Below are positions 35,466-44,782 of a DNA stretch of 55,219 nucleotides, in pieces (within the stretch, counting starts at the first letter, position 1; each line of letters opens with the position of its first letter). The DNA lies in assembly GCA_027080725.1 (NCBI GenBank), contig JALWRC010000069.1, positions 1-55,219 on the forward strand. Reading direction: 5' to 3'. The notes under the pieces were generated by a model. That model had not been told where the DNA came from, made no database searches, and saw nothing but the letters and a program-made list of their open reading frames with translations. The position numbers were made by a program, and so were the translations under genes. This stretch comes from Saprospiraceae bacterium (GTDB lineage Bacteria > Bacteroidota > Bacteroidia > Chitinophagales > Saprospiraceae).

Positions 35466-37268
35466 TTATGGAGTAAAATATTTTTGGTCCAAAACAGTAG
35501 CATCCACGTGTTTTATCCCATAGACGTGTTTCAAATCACGCCACAGGTACCATTTGAGCCAAAATCCATTGTGGTATCTTTCCCGAAGGCTCGATGGATG
35601 CATCAGAATAGCATAATCTTCTACCGATAAGCCCTTGTCCTTTGCCAATTTGACAAAGGACAACGCAGACCGCCAGGTGTGGTCTGCCATCTGCTTGTAA
35701 AGAGCGTGGTAATCGTCATAGTCCATGTCCTTCGGCCGGTACAAAAGAGCAGTATCCGGTATGCCCAGTGCTTTTAAGTCATATGTTTCTTCGAAGAGAT
35801 GGTCCCCATCCACATCCCAGGAGATGACATCCATAAAACCGTTGGAATCCCGGTCTTCATAGCGCACTGTCGGAAATCGAGTGGGCTCGATGTTTTCAAA
35901 ATCTTCCGGTTGGAGATTGGGGCCACGCCACCCTTGCCAGCCCTGCCAATACATCGCATTTTGATCGATCCGCCAATACCCTTTTTCCGCACCGTACAGA
36001 TGCAGTTTGCCATCCAAAGGAGACAAATACAATTGCCCTTTGCCGGAAAAATCCGTATCCCATTCTCCCCGGTCTCCCGAGGCATCCGCCTGGGGATTGT
36101 GGTCCAAACCCCCGTTTTTTGTCCCAATCTTAAAGGGATCTTTAGGGGCATAGAATTCTACCCGCTCCCATCTCTGACAATCGTCGTCTTCGTCAAATAC
36201 AAACCAACATCCCGACCATTGGCCCTTGCCAAAAATGCATTGCTTCGCCTCATCGTGTCCGGTATAAATCAACTCCTCGAGCTGCCTCCACCGGATATCT
36301 TCAAAATACCTGTCTGCTTCCTCACACCGGGTACGCTTGCCAAGCGAATGCACCTGATCGCTGTAATCAAATCCCTTCCCATAGAATTTCAAACTCATAT
36401 CGTAGTCCAGGGGATTCTCCGGAGTGTTATCATTATCCATGTCCACCGTCATCTGCACCAAAGAGATACGGTGACTGTACTTCCAACGGTACCTCTCCCC
36501 CTTTTGATCGACCGGCTCATCGACCATTCGTATCGCCATCTCCGTCCTGCCATCCTCATCCGGATCGTAAAACAAAAAAGGATTCTCCCAACTGTATTCC
36601 GGGTCTTCGATGTTCCAAGTCGTAATATGCACCTTGAGCATCATACTTTTGCCATTGTAATCTGCGAAAAAATGCGCTCTGCCACCATGGTCCCATCCTT
36701 CAAACTTCATCGTCTCTCCATCCACATACCCCAATACACCGTCCCCATCGAGATCTGCAAACCAAATATAATGCGATTGCCATTTGCCATCTTCCGCTTT
36801 GGCTCCGTTGTCCACGATGGCCTGCCAATCCGCCTTGCCATCCCCGTCGCTGTCTATCCAATCGATAATGAGGTCCTTTTCTTCTCCAAACCGGCCATCA
36901 CCATTGATATCTACCATCAGACAATCATTGTCCCTGTCCCCTTCTACAGCATCCCATCGCATATCATCATCATCGTCAATCCATAGCACTTTACGCCCTC
37001 CGTGTATGGTGGAATGCAGCACATCCGGATCGCCATCCTTATCCAAATCCTCCATGTGTATGTCTTCCATACCGGAAGGCAAGGGTATGCGAAAGGGGGT
37101 TATCAACTCATCGAGCTGCGGATTGCGAAAAAGCGTTTGTCCCTTCTCCCTGCCCTGGCCGAAACAACTATTACCAAGGAGGACAAAAGCCAAGATAAGG
37201 ATGAAAAGCAATAAGGGTGTTTGCCTATGAAACACCGATAAAACCCTTTGAAATGAAGCCGTTATCAT
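35466..37268 (-). CDS. Secreted Asp-rich protein with EF-hand/FG-GAP-like calcium loops
   Basis: This 600-residue protein has a signal peptide (LLLFILILAFVLLGNSCFG). Residues 70-260 carry several DxDxDG loops (DLDKDGDPDV, DINGDGRFGEE, DSDGDGKADW, DLDGDGVLGY, DPDEDGRTE), and there are two later ones (DRDSNGFMDV, DVDGDHLFEE). These look like calcium-binding repeats. The middle is rich in Trp and Tyr. There is no Por domain, so it may be periplasmic or lipid-free on the surface. I do not recognise the family. It lies downstream of the NHDD beta-helix lipoprotein on the same strand (87-base gap) and is probably cotranscribed under the 38781 operator. It could be a lyase, a hydrolase or a binding protein. 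Confidence 0.65.
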   Translation of the reverse strand: MITASFQRVLSVFHRQTPLLLFILILAFVLLGNSCFGQGREKGQTLFRNPQLDELITPFRIPLPSGMEDIHMEDLDKDGDPDVLHSTIHGGRKVLWIDDDDDMRWDAVEGDRDNDCLMVDINGDGRFGEEKDLIIDWIDSDGDGKADWQAIVDNGAKAEDGKWQSHYIWFADLDGDGVLGYVDGETMKFEGWDHGGRAHFFADYNGKSMMLKVHITTWNIEDPEYSWENPFLFYDPDEDGRTEMAIRMVDEPVDQKGERYRWKYSHRISLVQMTVDMDNDNTPENPLDYDMSLKFYGKGFDYSDQVHSLGKRTRCEEADRYFEDIRWRQLEELIYTGHDEAKQCIFGKGQWSGCWFVFDEDDDCQRWERVEFYAPKDPFKIGTKNGGLDHNPQADASGDRGEWDTDFSGKGQLYLSPLDGKLHLYGAEKGYWRIDQNAMYWQGWQGWRGPNLQPEDFENIEPTRFPTVRYEDRDSNGFMDVISWDVDGDHLFEETYDLKALGIPDTALLYRPKDMDYDDYHALYKQMADHTWRSALSFVKLAKDKGLSVEDYAILMHPSSLRERYHNGFWLKWYLWRDLKHVYGIKHVDATVLDQKYFTP

Positions 37269-37355
37269 AGATGATTTATATTTTATTCTTTCGATTAATG
37301 CGATGTCATGAATCCACTCATCGCGTCCACTTAGTTCTCACCAATCAGGAGGCCA

Positions 37356-38729
37356 TTACTCCTTCGAGTTGCCCACCACTTCAGCCGCCAAGGTATCAAT
37401 CCTAAGCACGGCGGCGACATTGCCTTGGACGAGGTTGCCGGAACTGGGACGTCCGTCCTTGTGCTTGGCCACCATAATCCAAGGCAAAGACTCAAATGAC
37501 TTAATTTTTAACGGATTACGTTTTACGATATTATTTAATATTTTACAGTTTCGAGCGCCTAACAGAGCAATTCCATGCGGATGATCGAGGATAACTTCAT
37601 TGCCTTCGATTGTCCATCCCTCTGCAAAACCATCGAAGCAAGCGATCCCTTGCACAATGGTGGACTTGTTGGCCAGTCCGCGTTCGCTGCAGCTTATAGC
37701 GAGATTTCCTCGAATGACTGTTCCCACGATGGGAGGACCAAACGTCCAGCTTTGGTACAAGTCATCGTGATTGCCATCCGGTGCGGCATAATCATCCACC
37801 GTGGCATTCTTCAGCAGATTTCCCTCAAAATGATTAAAATTTCCCGTATTCCTCAAGGCATCTCCCCCAAACCGGTCCACCGTATTGTGTGCGCACTGAT
37901 TACTATCTCCCTTTGTCTCTATAGCATGATACGTATATTGTATGAAATTGTTGACCAGATTACAATGATGCCCCTCCACGACAACACCATGCCTCGCGGC
38001 TTGTTTCCACTGTGGCTCCATCCACCTTTCTGCATCGGTACCCGAGCTGATGTAACACCCGGTCAACCGGATATCCTCCGAGGTAGAATCCACATAGACC
38101 AATATTTCCCTTTGAGTGGTATCCTCATTTTTCCCGATGACCTCCAATCCTGAAACCCATATATTTGCCGCGTGTTCCAATCGCAAGCCCTTCACCTCCG
38201 GATGAGCATGAGCCGCAGTTGCGATGCGCAATTGAAGCCCAAAATGACCTGACAATGTTACGTTTCCATAATCCCCATCTTCCAACAGAATGACCTCGCC
38301 CTCTTTGGCCTCATCGAGTGCCTCTCTAAGCGCTTTTTCGGACCTCACCCGTCGAGCCCTCTCCGGCATCTTCCGGACCGATACGGTCAAAGCACGTTTG
38401 TAAGGATAACCATCATAAGTTAAAACGACCACAAAGGAATAGCTGCCGGTTTGTCCCTTACCGGGATCGAAAGACAGCCTTCTGTCTCCCGGGCCTAAGG
38501 AGTCTATACGAACGAAGCCCGGGGCTCCTTTTAATTGAAAATCTAACTTCGTGTAATCCTCCACAATAGCCGACACAAATGACATGTCGTGCATCCCGGC
38601 CAACATCTCCACAGCGTCTTCGGAAACCCATATTTTACCGGGGAAAGGACGTGGAGGTTGCCCCTCTTTATCCGCATTTCCACAAGAAAACAGCAGGCTA
38701 AATATTATCAAGAAAATGAGCCATTTCAT
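37356..38729 (-). CDS. Beta-helix lipoprotein with NHDD motif, candidate polysaccharide lyase
   Basis: The start is taken at 38729 (MKWLIFLIIFSLLFSC), which gives a lipoprotein with acylated Cys16 and 457-458 residues. The longer frame would begin on top of its promoter. An Ig-like N-terminal domain precedes a right-handed beta-helix with VDRFGGDALRNTGNFNHFEG, DGNHDDLYQSW, VQGIACFDGFAEGWTIEGN and HGIALLGARNCKILNN. All of these are shared with the 904-residue protein at 17759-20473. It lacks the FN3 and sorting domains and would be membrane-anchored. One protein may act at the surface and the other in the periplasm on the shorter products. A one-mismatch 13-bp word overlaps its start codon (38720-38732). 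Confidence 0.75.
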   Translation of the reverse strand: MKWLIFLIIFSLLFSCGNADKEGQPPRPFPGKIWVSEDAVEMLAGMHDMSFVSAIVEDYTKLDFQLKGAPGFVRIDSLGPGDRRLSFDPGKGQTGSYSFVVVLTYDGYPYKRALTVSVRKMPERARRVRSEKALREALDEAKEGEVILLEDGDYGNVTLSGHFGLQLRIATAAHAHPEVKGLRLEHAANIWVSGLEVIGKNEDTTQREILVYVDSTSEDIRLTGCYISSGTDAERWMEPQWKQAARHGVVVEGHHCNLVNNFIQYTYHAIETKGDSNQCAHNTVDRFGGDALRNTGNFNHFEGNLLKNATVDDYAAPDGNHDDLYQSWTFGPPIVGTVIRGNLAISCSERGLANKSTIVQGIACFDGFAEGWTIEGNEVILDHPHGIALLGARNCKILNNIVKRNPLKIKSFESLPWIMVAKHKDGRPSSGNLVQGNVAAVLRIDTLAAEVVGNSKE

Positions 38730-38753
38730 ACCAAAATTACACTTTGTGCGAAG

Positions 38754-38803
38754 CAAAAGTAACCGATTGATTCCACTTTATGCAAACGTTTGCTTAAATT
38801 TGT
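38754..38803. promoter_or_regulatory. Divergent promoter with LacI-type operator (beta-helix lipoprotein / GH78)
   Basis: TGCAAACGTTTGCT is at 38781-38794. On the plus strand TAAATTTG (38796-38803) follows after one base. On the minus strand TACTTTTG (complement of 38754-38761) lies 19 bases away. This is the same geometry as at 20534-20581, so both directions should be controlled by one bound regulator. Confidence 0.8.
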
Positions 38804-38877
38804 GTTCGATTCGTTTGCAAAATCATCAAAGAGGGCGTAAAACAAATGTATTGCCCCTATTCAAAATATCAATCAAA

Positions 38878-41430
38878 ATGACCTCATTCTCACACCGCGC
38901 CTTGGATAAACTCCCCGCGCCCCATTTTTCTCCATCGCCCAATCATCCCCCCTTCTTCTCTTATTTGATATGGACATTATTCGTACTTCTGTCCGGCATT
39001 TCTCCTCATCTCTCTTCCAACAGGCTATATGCGCAGGAATCCAAGGTAAAGATCAATTATGAAGGCAAGGACTTCATCCACCTCAAGCACGCGTGGAAAG
39101 CCCAATGGATGACCTACCCGGTGGGGGTAAGCACCTTGGATTATGGGGTTTTTCTGTTTAGAAAAACCTTCCATCTCCCGGTTAAACCCCGGAAGTTCGT
39201 CATTTATGTATCCGCAGATAACCGTTATAAGTTATATGTCAACGGCGTCGCAGTATCAGAAGGACCGGCAAGGGGAGACATCAACCACTGGCGTTATGAG
39301 ACGCTCGACATCGCCCCTTTTCTTCGTCCCGGCAAAAATGTAATTGCGGCGCGGGTTGTCAACTTCGGAGAGTTCCGGCACGGCGCTCAGCAATCGTTTC
39401 AAACCGCCTTTATCCTCCAAGGGGACAACGCCAATCCGGCCGATGTCAACACCGGAAAAAACTCCGGATGGAAAGTCATTCATGACGAAGGGTATCACGC
39501 TATCCCCTTCACGAGTGATTCGGTGGGGGGATATTACGTTGCCGGTCCCGGGGATTATCTGGACGGCAGCCACCACCCCTGGGGGTGGGAGCAAATCCAA
39601 TTTGATGACACCCACTGGAAGACCCCGAGAGCTGCCACCGTAGAATTTGCAGTGGGAAGGGGATTTCTCTTTGGGAGCACCTGGTACCTGGTGCCGAGGA
39701 TGATTCCCCCGCTTTCTCAAAAACTCCAACGTTTTGACGCCATTGTAAGGCAAGAGGGGATGCCCCACTCCCCTGCCCTCGCAAATGATCTACAGGAATT
39801 TGTTAGAGGCAACCGCCAACTCGTCATCCCACCAAACTCAAACGTAACGCTGCTCTTTGATATGAAAACACACACGGTGGGGTTTCCTCAATTGACTGTC
39901 AGCCACGGCAACGAATCCGAAATTAAGATGACTTACTCGGAAGCCTTGCTCATCAAAGCGTCGCACGACCGGACAGCCCATGCCGGCTGGAAGAAAGGGC
40001 ACCGGGATCAATTGGATGGGCAGGAAGTCAGGGGCTATTACGATATATTTCTCCCCGACGGGGGGAGTCACCGAGGCTTTGCCCCATTGGCCCTGCGCAC
40101 CTTTAGGTATATAAAAATGGAGATTCAGACGCGGGCAGCACCACTTACCCTGGAAGACTTCCACCAAGTTTACACGGCGTACCCATTTGAAGAGAAAGCC
40201 AAATTCACCACAGGAGACAGCACTCTTTCAAAAATCTGGTCGGTCGCCCGCCGCACATTGTTCAATTCTTCCTACGAGGTCTTTCAGGACCCGTATTACG
40301 AACAGCTTCAATATGTCGGCGATGCCCGCATCGAGTCGTTAGTATCGCTTTACCTCACCGGAGACGACCGGTTGATGCGCAAGGCCATCCAATCCTTTGA
40401 CGATTCGAGGCTGCCGATGGGCTTGACCCAAAGCCGGTTTCCGTCCTACATTGTCCAGGTCATCCCTACCTATTCTCTGCTGTGGGTAGATATGATAGAC
40501 GACTTCCGGATGTACCGCAATGATCCGGACTTCCTCGCTCCATTTATCCCGGGCGTCATCGGGGTGCTCCGCTGGTTTGAGCGCCATCTCGACACGACCG
40601 GTATGCTCGCCAACCTGGAGTGGTGGAATTTTACCGACTGGACAAAGGGATTTCAAAATGGTATCCCACCCGGCACGGATGACGGTCATTCGGCCAATGT
40701 ATCGCTTCAGTATGTCTACGCCTTACAGCGCGGTGCCACACTGTGCCGGTCGTACGGGTATCTCCGGGAAGCAAAACACTTTCAAGCTTTGGCAAAAAGC
40801 GTCTCCCGATCGACCCTCCAACAATGTTTTGACAAGGACAAGGGGCTCATCGCCGAACGTCCTGAAAAGGATGTTTTCTCCCAGCACACCAACATCTTTG
40901 CCATCCTGACAGATGCCATCCCCAGGGAGCAGCAACCCGCTCTCATGCAAAGCATCCTCCGGGATACCGCCCTTATTGCCTGTTCGGTGTATTTCCGGTT
41001 TTATCTGCACCGGGCGATGGAAAAAACAGGGTTGGGAAACCGGTATCTCACCATGCTCCAACCATGGACGGATATGCTGGCACAGGGGATGACCACCTTT
41101 GGCGAGACGGACAAAAACCCACGTTCGGAATGCCATGCCTGGAGCGCCACTCCCTGCTTTGACGCCTTACACCTGGTCGCAGGAATACGTCCTCTATCAG
41201 CGGGATTCAAGGAGGTACTCATCGAGCCATCATTGGGAAATCTTCCCCGGCTACAGGTCCTTTTCCCTCATCCCGAAGGGGATATCCGCTTGCACATCAC
41301 CCGGAAAAAGAAAGATACGATAACCGTAAATGTTGTCTTACCCAAAGGGATAACCGGCCTGTTTCGATGGGGTGGCAAGGTGCATCCTCTGACCTCCGGC
41401 CCCCAATCCTTTGCCCTACAAAAAGATTAA
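38878..41430 (+). CDS. GH78-type alpha-L-rhamnosidase
   Basis: This protein of about 850 residues should release terminal alpha-L-rhamnose. ATG at 38878 is chosen because it follows the promoter at 38796-38803. A hydrophobic signal region lies near residues 28-58 (YLIWTLFVLLSGI to LYAQ). A galactose-binding-like N-terminal part follows (YKLYVNGVAVSEGPARGD), then a beta domain and an (alpha/alpha)6 barrel with the family block FQDPYYEQLQYVGDARIESL, and later SECHAWSATP. In GH78 these regions carry the catalytic acids, but here the first block departs from the common DxPxRxERxGWxGD pattern, so a related specificity is possible. It is followed 29 bases later by the GH2 gene. Confidence 0.82.
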   Translation: MTSFSHRALDKLPAPHFSPSPNHPPFFSYLIWTLFVLLSGISPHLSSNRLYAQESKVKINYEGKDFIHLKHAWKAQWMTYPVGVSTLDYGVFLFRKTFHLPVKPRKFVIYVSADNRYKLYVNGVAVSEGPARGDINHWRYETLDIAPFLRPGKNVIAARVVNFGEFRHGAQQSFQTAFILQGDNANPADVNTGKNSGWKVIHDEGYHAIPFTSDSVGGYYVAGPGDYLDGSHHPWGWEQIQFDDTHWKTPRAATVEFAVGRGFLFGSTWYLVPRMIPPLSQKLQRFDAIVRQEGMPHSPALANDLQEFVRGNRQLVIPPNSNVTLLFDMKTHTVGFPQLTVSHGNESEIKMTYSEALLIKASHDRTAHAGWKKGHRDQLDGQEVRGYYDIFLPDGGSHRGFAPLALRTFRYIKMEIQTRAAPLTLEDFHQVYTAYPFEEKAKFTTGDSTLSKIWSVARRTLFNSSYEVFQDPYYEQLQYVGDARIESLVSLYLTGDDRLMRKAIQSFDDSRLPMGLTQSRFPSYIVQVIPTYSLLWVDMIDDFRMYRNDPDFLAPFIPGVIGVLRWFERHLDTTGMLANLEWWNFTDWTKGFQNGIPPGTDDGHSANVSLQYVYALQRGATLCRSYGYLREAKHFQALAKSVSRSTLQQCFDKDKGLIAERPEKDVFSQHTNIFAILTDAIPREQQPALMQSILRDTALIACSVYFRFYLHRAMEKTGLGNRYLTMLQPWTDMLAQGMTTFGETDKNPRSECHAWSATPCFDALHLVAGIRPLSAGFKEVLIEPSLGNLPRLQVLFPHPEGDIRLHITRKKKDTITVNVVLPKGITGLFRWGGKVHPLTSGPQSFALQKD

Positions 41431-41459
41431 AAATCCCTACGTTATATAAAACCACGAGT

Positions 41460-43811
41460 ATGTCACTATCTGTCAATCGTCCACCATTTCATACCCTATT
41501 CCTCCTAATCGTCCTATGCGCTACCTCGCAGGCACAGCTCCAGAAGTTGGATCTCAACGGGATGGTCCCTTACACCTATTCCTACACGGCCGGCATTCCG
41601 GACCGGTTCGACCGGCTGGCTCCTGTCCCCGGCTTGGTGGATCAGGTGACGCCTCCCCTTCCGGACAAAGACGCGTATTACTCCGGCACCCAAGCGCCCA
41701 AGTACCACTGGTATAAATTTACCTTCAGGGTTCCGCAATCCAATCGTCAGGACTACACGCTATTGCATATACTGAAAAGCCGTTATAACACCCAGGTGCT
41801 CATCAACGGCTGGGATGCCGGCACCTATATGCAGTGCAGCACTCCGATCGAAGTGGACCTCACGCCATACCTGACGAAGGATGGAGACAATGTCCTTATC
41901 CTGCGTCTGGGAGAGCGCAGCCAGCTTCCCAAGGAGTCAGCATTGGGTTATGACCGCGAAAAATTTGCGGACATTCCCGGGATTTGGGATGCGGTATACT
42001 TGAGCTTTGGTGGGCCGGTACGAATCATGCGTACACTTCCCCTCCCCCACCTCAAGGAACACCGTCTGGAGGTCAAATACCTATTGGAGAATCTATCGGA
42101 TCACGTAGAGCGCAACATGGAATACTCGCTGATGCGGATGGGTTTGGTTGCTACGTTGCGAGAGAAAAAGTCACACAAAAATATCCAAACGCTCCGGTTG
42201 GATACCATTCTCAAATGCCGGGGCCAACTGGAGGTTTCCCTGGAGTTCGACTGGCCGGATCCACATGCCTGGAGCCCGGAAGATCCCTTCTTATACGAAG
42301 TACACACGCAGGTAACCGCCAAGGGAATGGTCTTTCAGAATTACGGCAATCCGGAGAGTGTCGCACCGCCCCAAAACCCCGGTTTTAACCGGGTATCCGA
42401 CGAAAATGTAAGCACTCTTGGCATGCGGGATTTCACCTCAGACGGGCGGTGGTTTTACCTCAATGGCGTACGCTACCCCCTCTTTGGTTCGACCATCACA
42501 CTCAACCGTTTTTTTGAAGATACCCTGCGCAAGGGATTGCCATGGGATACCGCCTGGGTACGCCGGCTTTTAGTGGATATCCCGAAGCACCTGGGATGGA
42601 ATTATATGCGGGTTAGCCTCGGACTCCTCCCGCGTTTTTGGTACGACCTCGCCGATGAGCACGGGCTCCTCTTCCAAAATGAATGGCCCATGTGGAACCT
42701 CCGGGGACGCCCCCAACAATACCGCAAAGAATACACGGATTGGGTGTGGTCGGACGGGGCACATCCGTCGATCGTCATCTGGGACGCCCTCAACGAACAA
42801 AATGAACCTTACATCGGCAATGAGCTCATCCCTGAACTCAAAAGGCTCGACCCTACCCGGTTGTGGGATGCGGGTTGGACGCCATTGGAGCATAAAGATA
42901 TAGAAGAAATTCATTGGTATCCGCTGGCACATGGCTGGTGGTGGACCGACAGCATGGCACAAGCGCATAGAGACAAATTTGTCTTCGGGCGATTGGATGA
43001 GCCCTATTTTGGCATGAAATGGTTTGATGATGCAAAAGCTCCCATCATTCTAAATGAATACGGTTGGTTGTGGCAATCCCGGGATGCAACTCGCTCCGGT
43101 ATCCGGACGAGGGGCACCTTTTTACCGGAAGACAGAGTGCCCCGACTAAAGAATTACGAGTATTTCACACCGGCGGGGAAGCAACTCTATGCATCAAGAG
43201 ACATCTATGACTATTTCCCTGGAAGGCAGGCTTCACCACACGCTCGAAGGGTATTTCAAGCCTATATGATGGGAATCGAGGGGGAAATCATGCGCAGTAC
43301 CGGCAAAATAGCGGGGCTCGCATCCTTCACTTACCTCACCAATGACCCGGGTTATACCGGTGATTGGTTTGCTGACATCACCAAACTGACGCCTACACCC
43401 GCACTCCAGGTGCAGTATCACACCCATCGACCTTTTGCAGCATTCCTCAATGTGCGGGACGGACGCTATTTAAAAAAAGGAGTGAAAGTATGGAAAGGAG
43501 GAGCTCAACAGTCCTTTGATTTGCTCTTCGTCAACGAATCCCCCGAATGGAAAATGGGGCATCTGCAACTATCCCTCCGCGGCACAGACGGACGTCTCGT
43601 CACCCGGTCAAGGGAGATAAAAATGGCCCCTTTCTCCAGAAAAGAGGTATCTCTATCCATACGACTCCCGACCACACCCGGTGGATACCTGCTGACGAGT
43701 ACATTGGCCGACACGAATGCTTCCGGTGAGCAGCCCCAAAAAAGCAGACGCTTCATACGTATCGGAACAAGAGGAGATATCCAAAAATGGCCGGAATGGG
43801 ATGGGAGGTGA
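41460..43811 (+). CDS. GH2-family beta-glycosidase
   Basis: The start MSLSVNRPPFHTLFLLIVLC (41460) gives a signal peptide and 783 residues. It has a jelly-roll sugar-binding domain (about 60-220), an Ig-like domain and a TIM barrel. The acid/base is in WDALNEQNEP, and the nucleophile is the Glu in PIILNEYGWLW. GH2 members are beta-galactosidases, beta-mannosidases or beta-glucuronidases, and the motifs here do not decide between them. The uronate context favours a glucuronidase or galactosidase. It ends the locus and converges on yihY with 17 bases between them. The 13-bp word at 41483-41495 lies in the signal peptide coding part (PFHT), and a one-mismatch copy lies at 43011-43023 (MKW). Confidence 0.85.
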   Translation: MSLSVNRPPFHTLFLLIVLCATSQAQLQKLDLNGMVPYTYSYTAGIPDRFDRLAPVPGLVDQVTPPLPDKDAYYSGTQAPKYHWYKFTFRVPQSNRQDYTLLHILKSRYNTQVLINGWDAGTYMQCSTPIEVDLTPYLTKDGDNVLILRLGERSQLPKESALGYDREKFADIPGIWDAVYLSFGGPVRIMRTLPLPHLKEHRLEVKYLLENLSDHVERNMEYSLMRMGLVATLREKKSHKNIQTLRLDTILKCRGQLEVSLEFDWPDPHAWSPEDPFLYEVHTQVTAKGMVFQNYGNPESVAPPQNPGFNRVSDENVSTLGMRDFTSDGRWFYLNGVRYPLFGSTITLNRFFEDTLRKGLPWDTAWVRRLLVDIPKHLGWNYMRVSLGLLPRFWYDLADEHGLLFQNEWPMWNLRGRPQQYRKEYTDWVWSDGAHPSIVIWDALNEQNEPYIGNELIPELKRLDPTRLWDAGWTPLEHKDIEEIHWYPLAHGWWWTDSMAQAHRDKFVFGRLDEPYFGMKWFDDAKAPIILNEYGWLWQSRDATRSGIRTRGTFLPEDRVPRLKNYEYFTPAGKQLYASRDIYDYFPGRQASPHARRVFQAYMMGIEGEIMRSTGKIAGLASFTYLTNDPGYTGDWFADITKLTPTPALQVQYHTHRPFAAFLNVRDGRYLKKGVKVWKGGAQQSFDLLFVNESPEWKMGHLQLSLRGTDGRLVTRSREIKMAPFSRKEVSLSIRLPTTPGGYLLTSTLADTNASGEQPQKSRRFIRIGTRGDIQKWPEWDGR
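41483..41495 (-). repeat. Dispersed 13-bp word, exact copy 4
   Basis: ACCATTTCATACC lies in codons 8-12 of the GH2 gene, read as PFHT. Confidence 0.7.
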
Positions 43812-43828
43812 CAGGAGGGCCAATGCTC

Positions 43829-44782
43829 CTACAATCGATGCTTCCCCCGTTCCACCATCAGGTCTTTGTTGACGCGGATGCTGGCATTGAGTTCGTAACC
43901 GATGAGGAGAATGGAGGCATTAATCTGCAGCCAGGCCATAATGACGATCAGCGTACCTATAGCCCCATACAATTGATTGTAGCGGCCATAGTTATTGACA
44001 TACCATGAAAAGGCAACGGAAGACAGGATGGACAAGATCGTGGCGAGATAGGCTCCCGGGGTAAAAAAGCCGGATTTAACCCGGAAGGCCGGCCCATAGC
44101 GGTAGATAAATGATATGAAAAAGTAAAAGAGAAGCAACACTATCAAATACCGCAAGATATCCAGGGCGATGCGAACAAATTCGTTGAACTGTAAGAAATC
44201 AAATAGATAGGGCAGCCATTGTTGTCCCAATACGATGAGGACCATGGACACGATAAGCAAGGCCATCATCATAAGGGTCAATTTGATAGCGACCAGGCGT
44301 TTTTGGAAGATATTGCGTTTGTTGTACGACTGGGGATAGTTCTTTTCAAACCCTTTGATCAGCATCATCATCCCATTGGAGCCGAAATAGAGCGCCAACA
44401 AAGCCCCAATAGAAAGCAGCCCCCCACGAGGTTCGTTGAGGTCGTCTATCAAACTGAATATCCAATCCTCCGCAGTACCCGGAAGTATTCCTTTCATGGA
44501 GTCCTTAAGGATAAAAAAGATATTGTACTCCACCGGCATATAGGGCAACAAAGCCAGCAAAAACAGCAGGGAAGGAAAAATGCCAATAAAAAAGCTATAG
44601 GCTATCGCATTGGCCCTCAAGGCCACATCTTCCGTCATGAGTTCCCGGTAAATAAACCGCACAATGTAATACAAGGGAACACCCCCCAAACCCGGCAATG
44701 AGGTGCGCCTTGCCCAAATAAGCAATTTGCGAACCCACCTGTCGTAGATATACTTTTCGAGCTTCCTGTACCAATTACTCAA
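43829..44782 (-). CDS. YihY/BrkB-family inner membrane protein
   Basis: This 317-residue polytopic membrane protein has about six hydrophobic segments. Family landmarks are LRANAIAYSFFIGIFPSLLFLLALLPY near residue 60, GSNGMMMLIKGFEKNYPQ, and the C-terminal YGAIGTLIVIMAWLQINASILLIGYELNA. Members of this family were once called RNase BN but are now regarded as membrane proteins of unsettled function. It overlaps the upstream thioesterase gene by 8 bases. Confidence 0.88.
   Translation of the reverse strand: MSNWYRKLEKYIYDRWVRKLLIWARRTSLPGLGGVPLYYIVRFIYRELMTEDVALRANAIAYSFFIGIFPSLLFLLALLPYMPVEYNIFFILKDSMKGILPGTAEDWIFSLIDDLNEPRGGLLSIGALLALYFGSNGMMMLIKGFEKNYPQSYNKRNIFQKRLVAIKLTLMMMALLIVSMVLIVLGQQWLPYLFDFLQFNEFVRIALDILRYLIVLLLFYFFISFIYRYGPAFRVKSGFFTPGAYLATILSILSSVAFSWYVNNYGRYNQLYGAIGTLIVIMAWLQINASILLIGYELNASIRVNKDLMVERGKHRL

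Noticed and set aside
35799-36986. A 395-codon open frame on the plus strand
   Set aside because: It is antisense to the Asp-rich secreted protein, whose signal peptide and repeated calcium loops show that the minus strand is coding.
38811-38823. Extra half operator (CGTTTGCA) near the GH78 promoter
   Set aside because: Only one arm of the palindrome is present.
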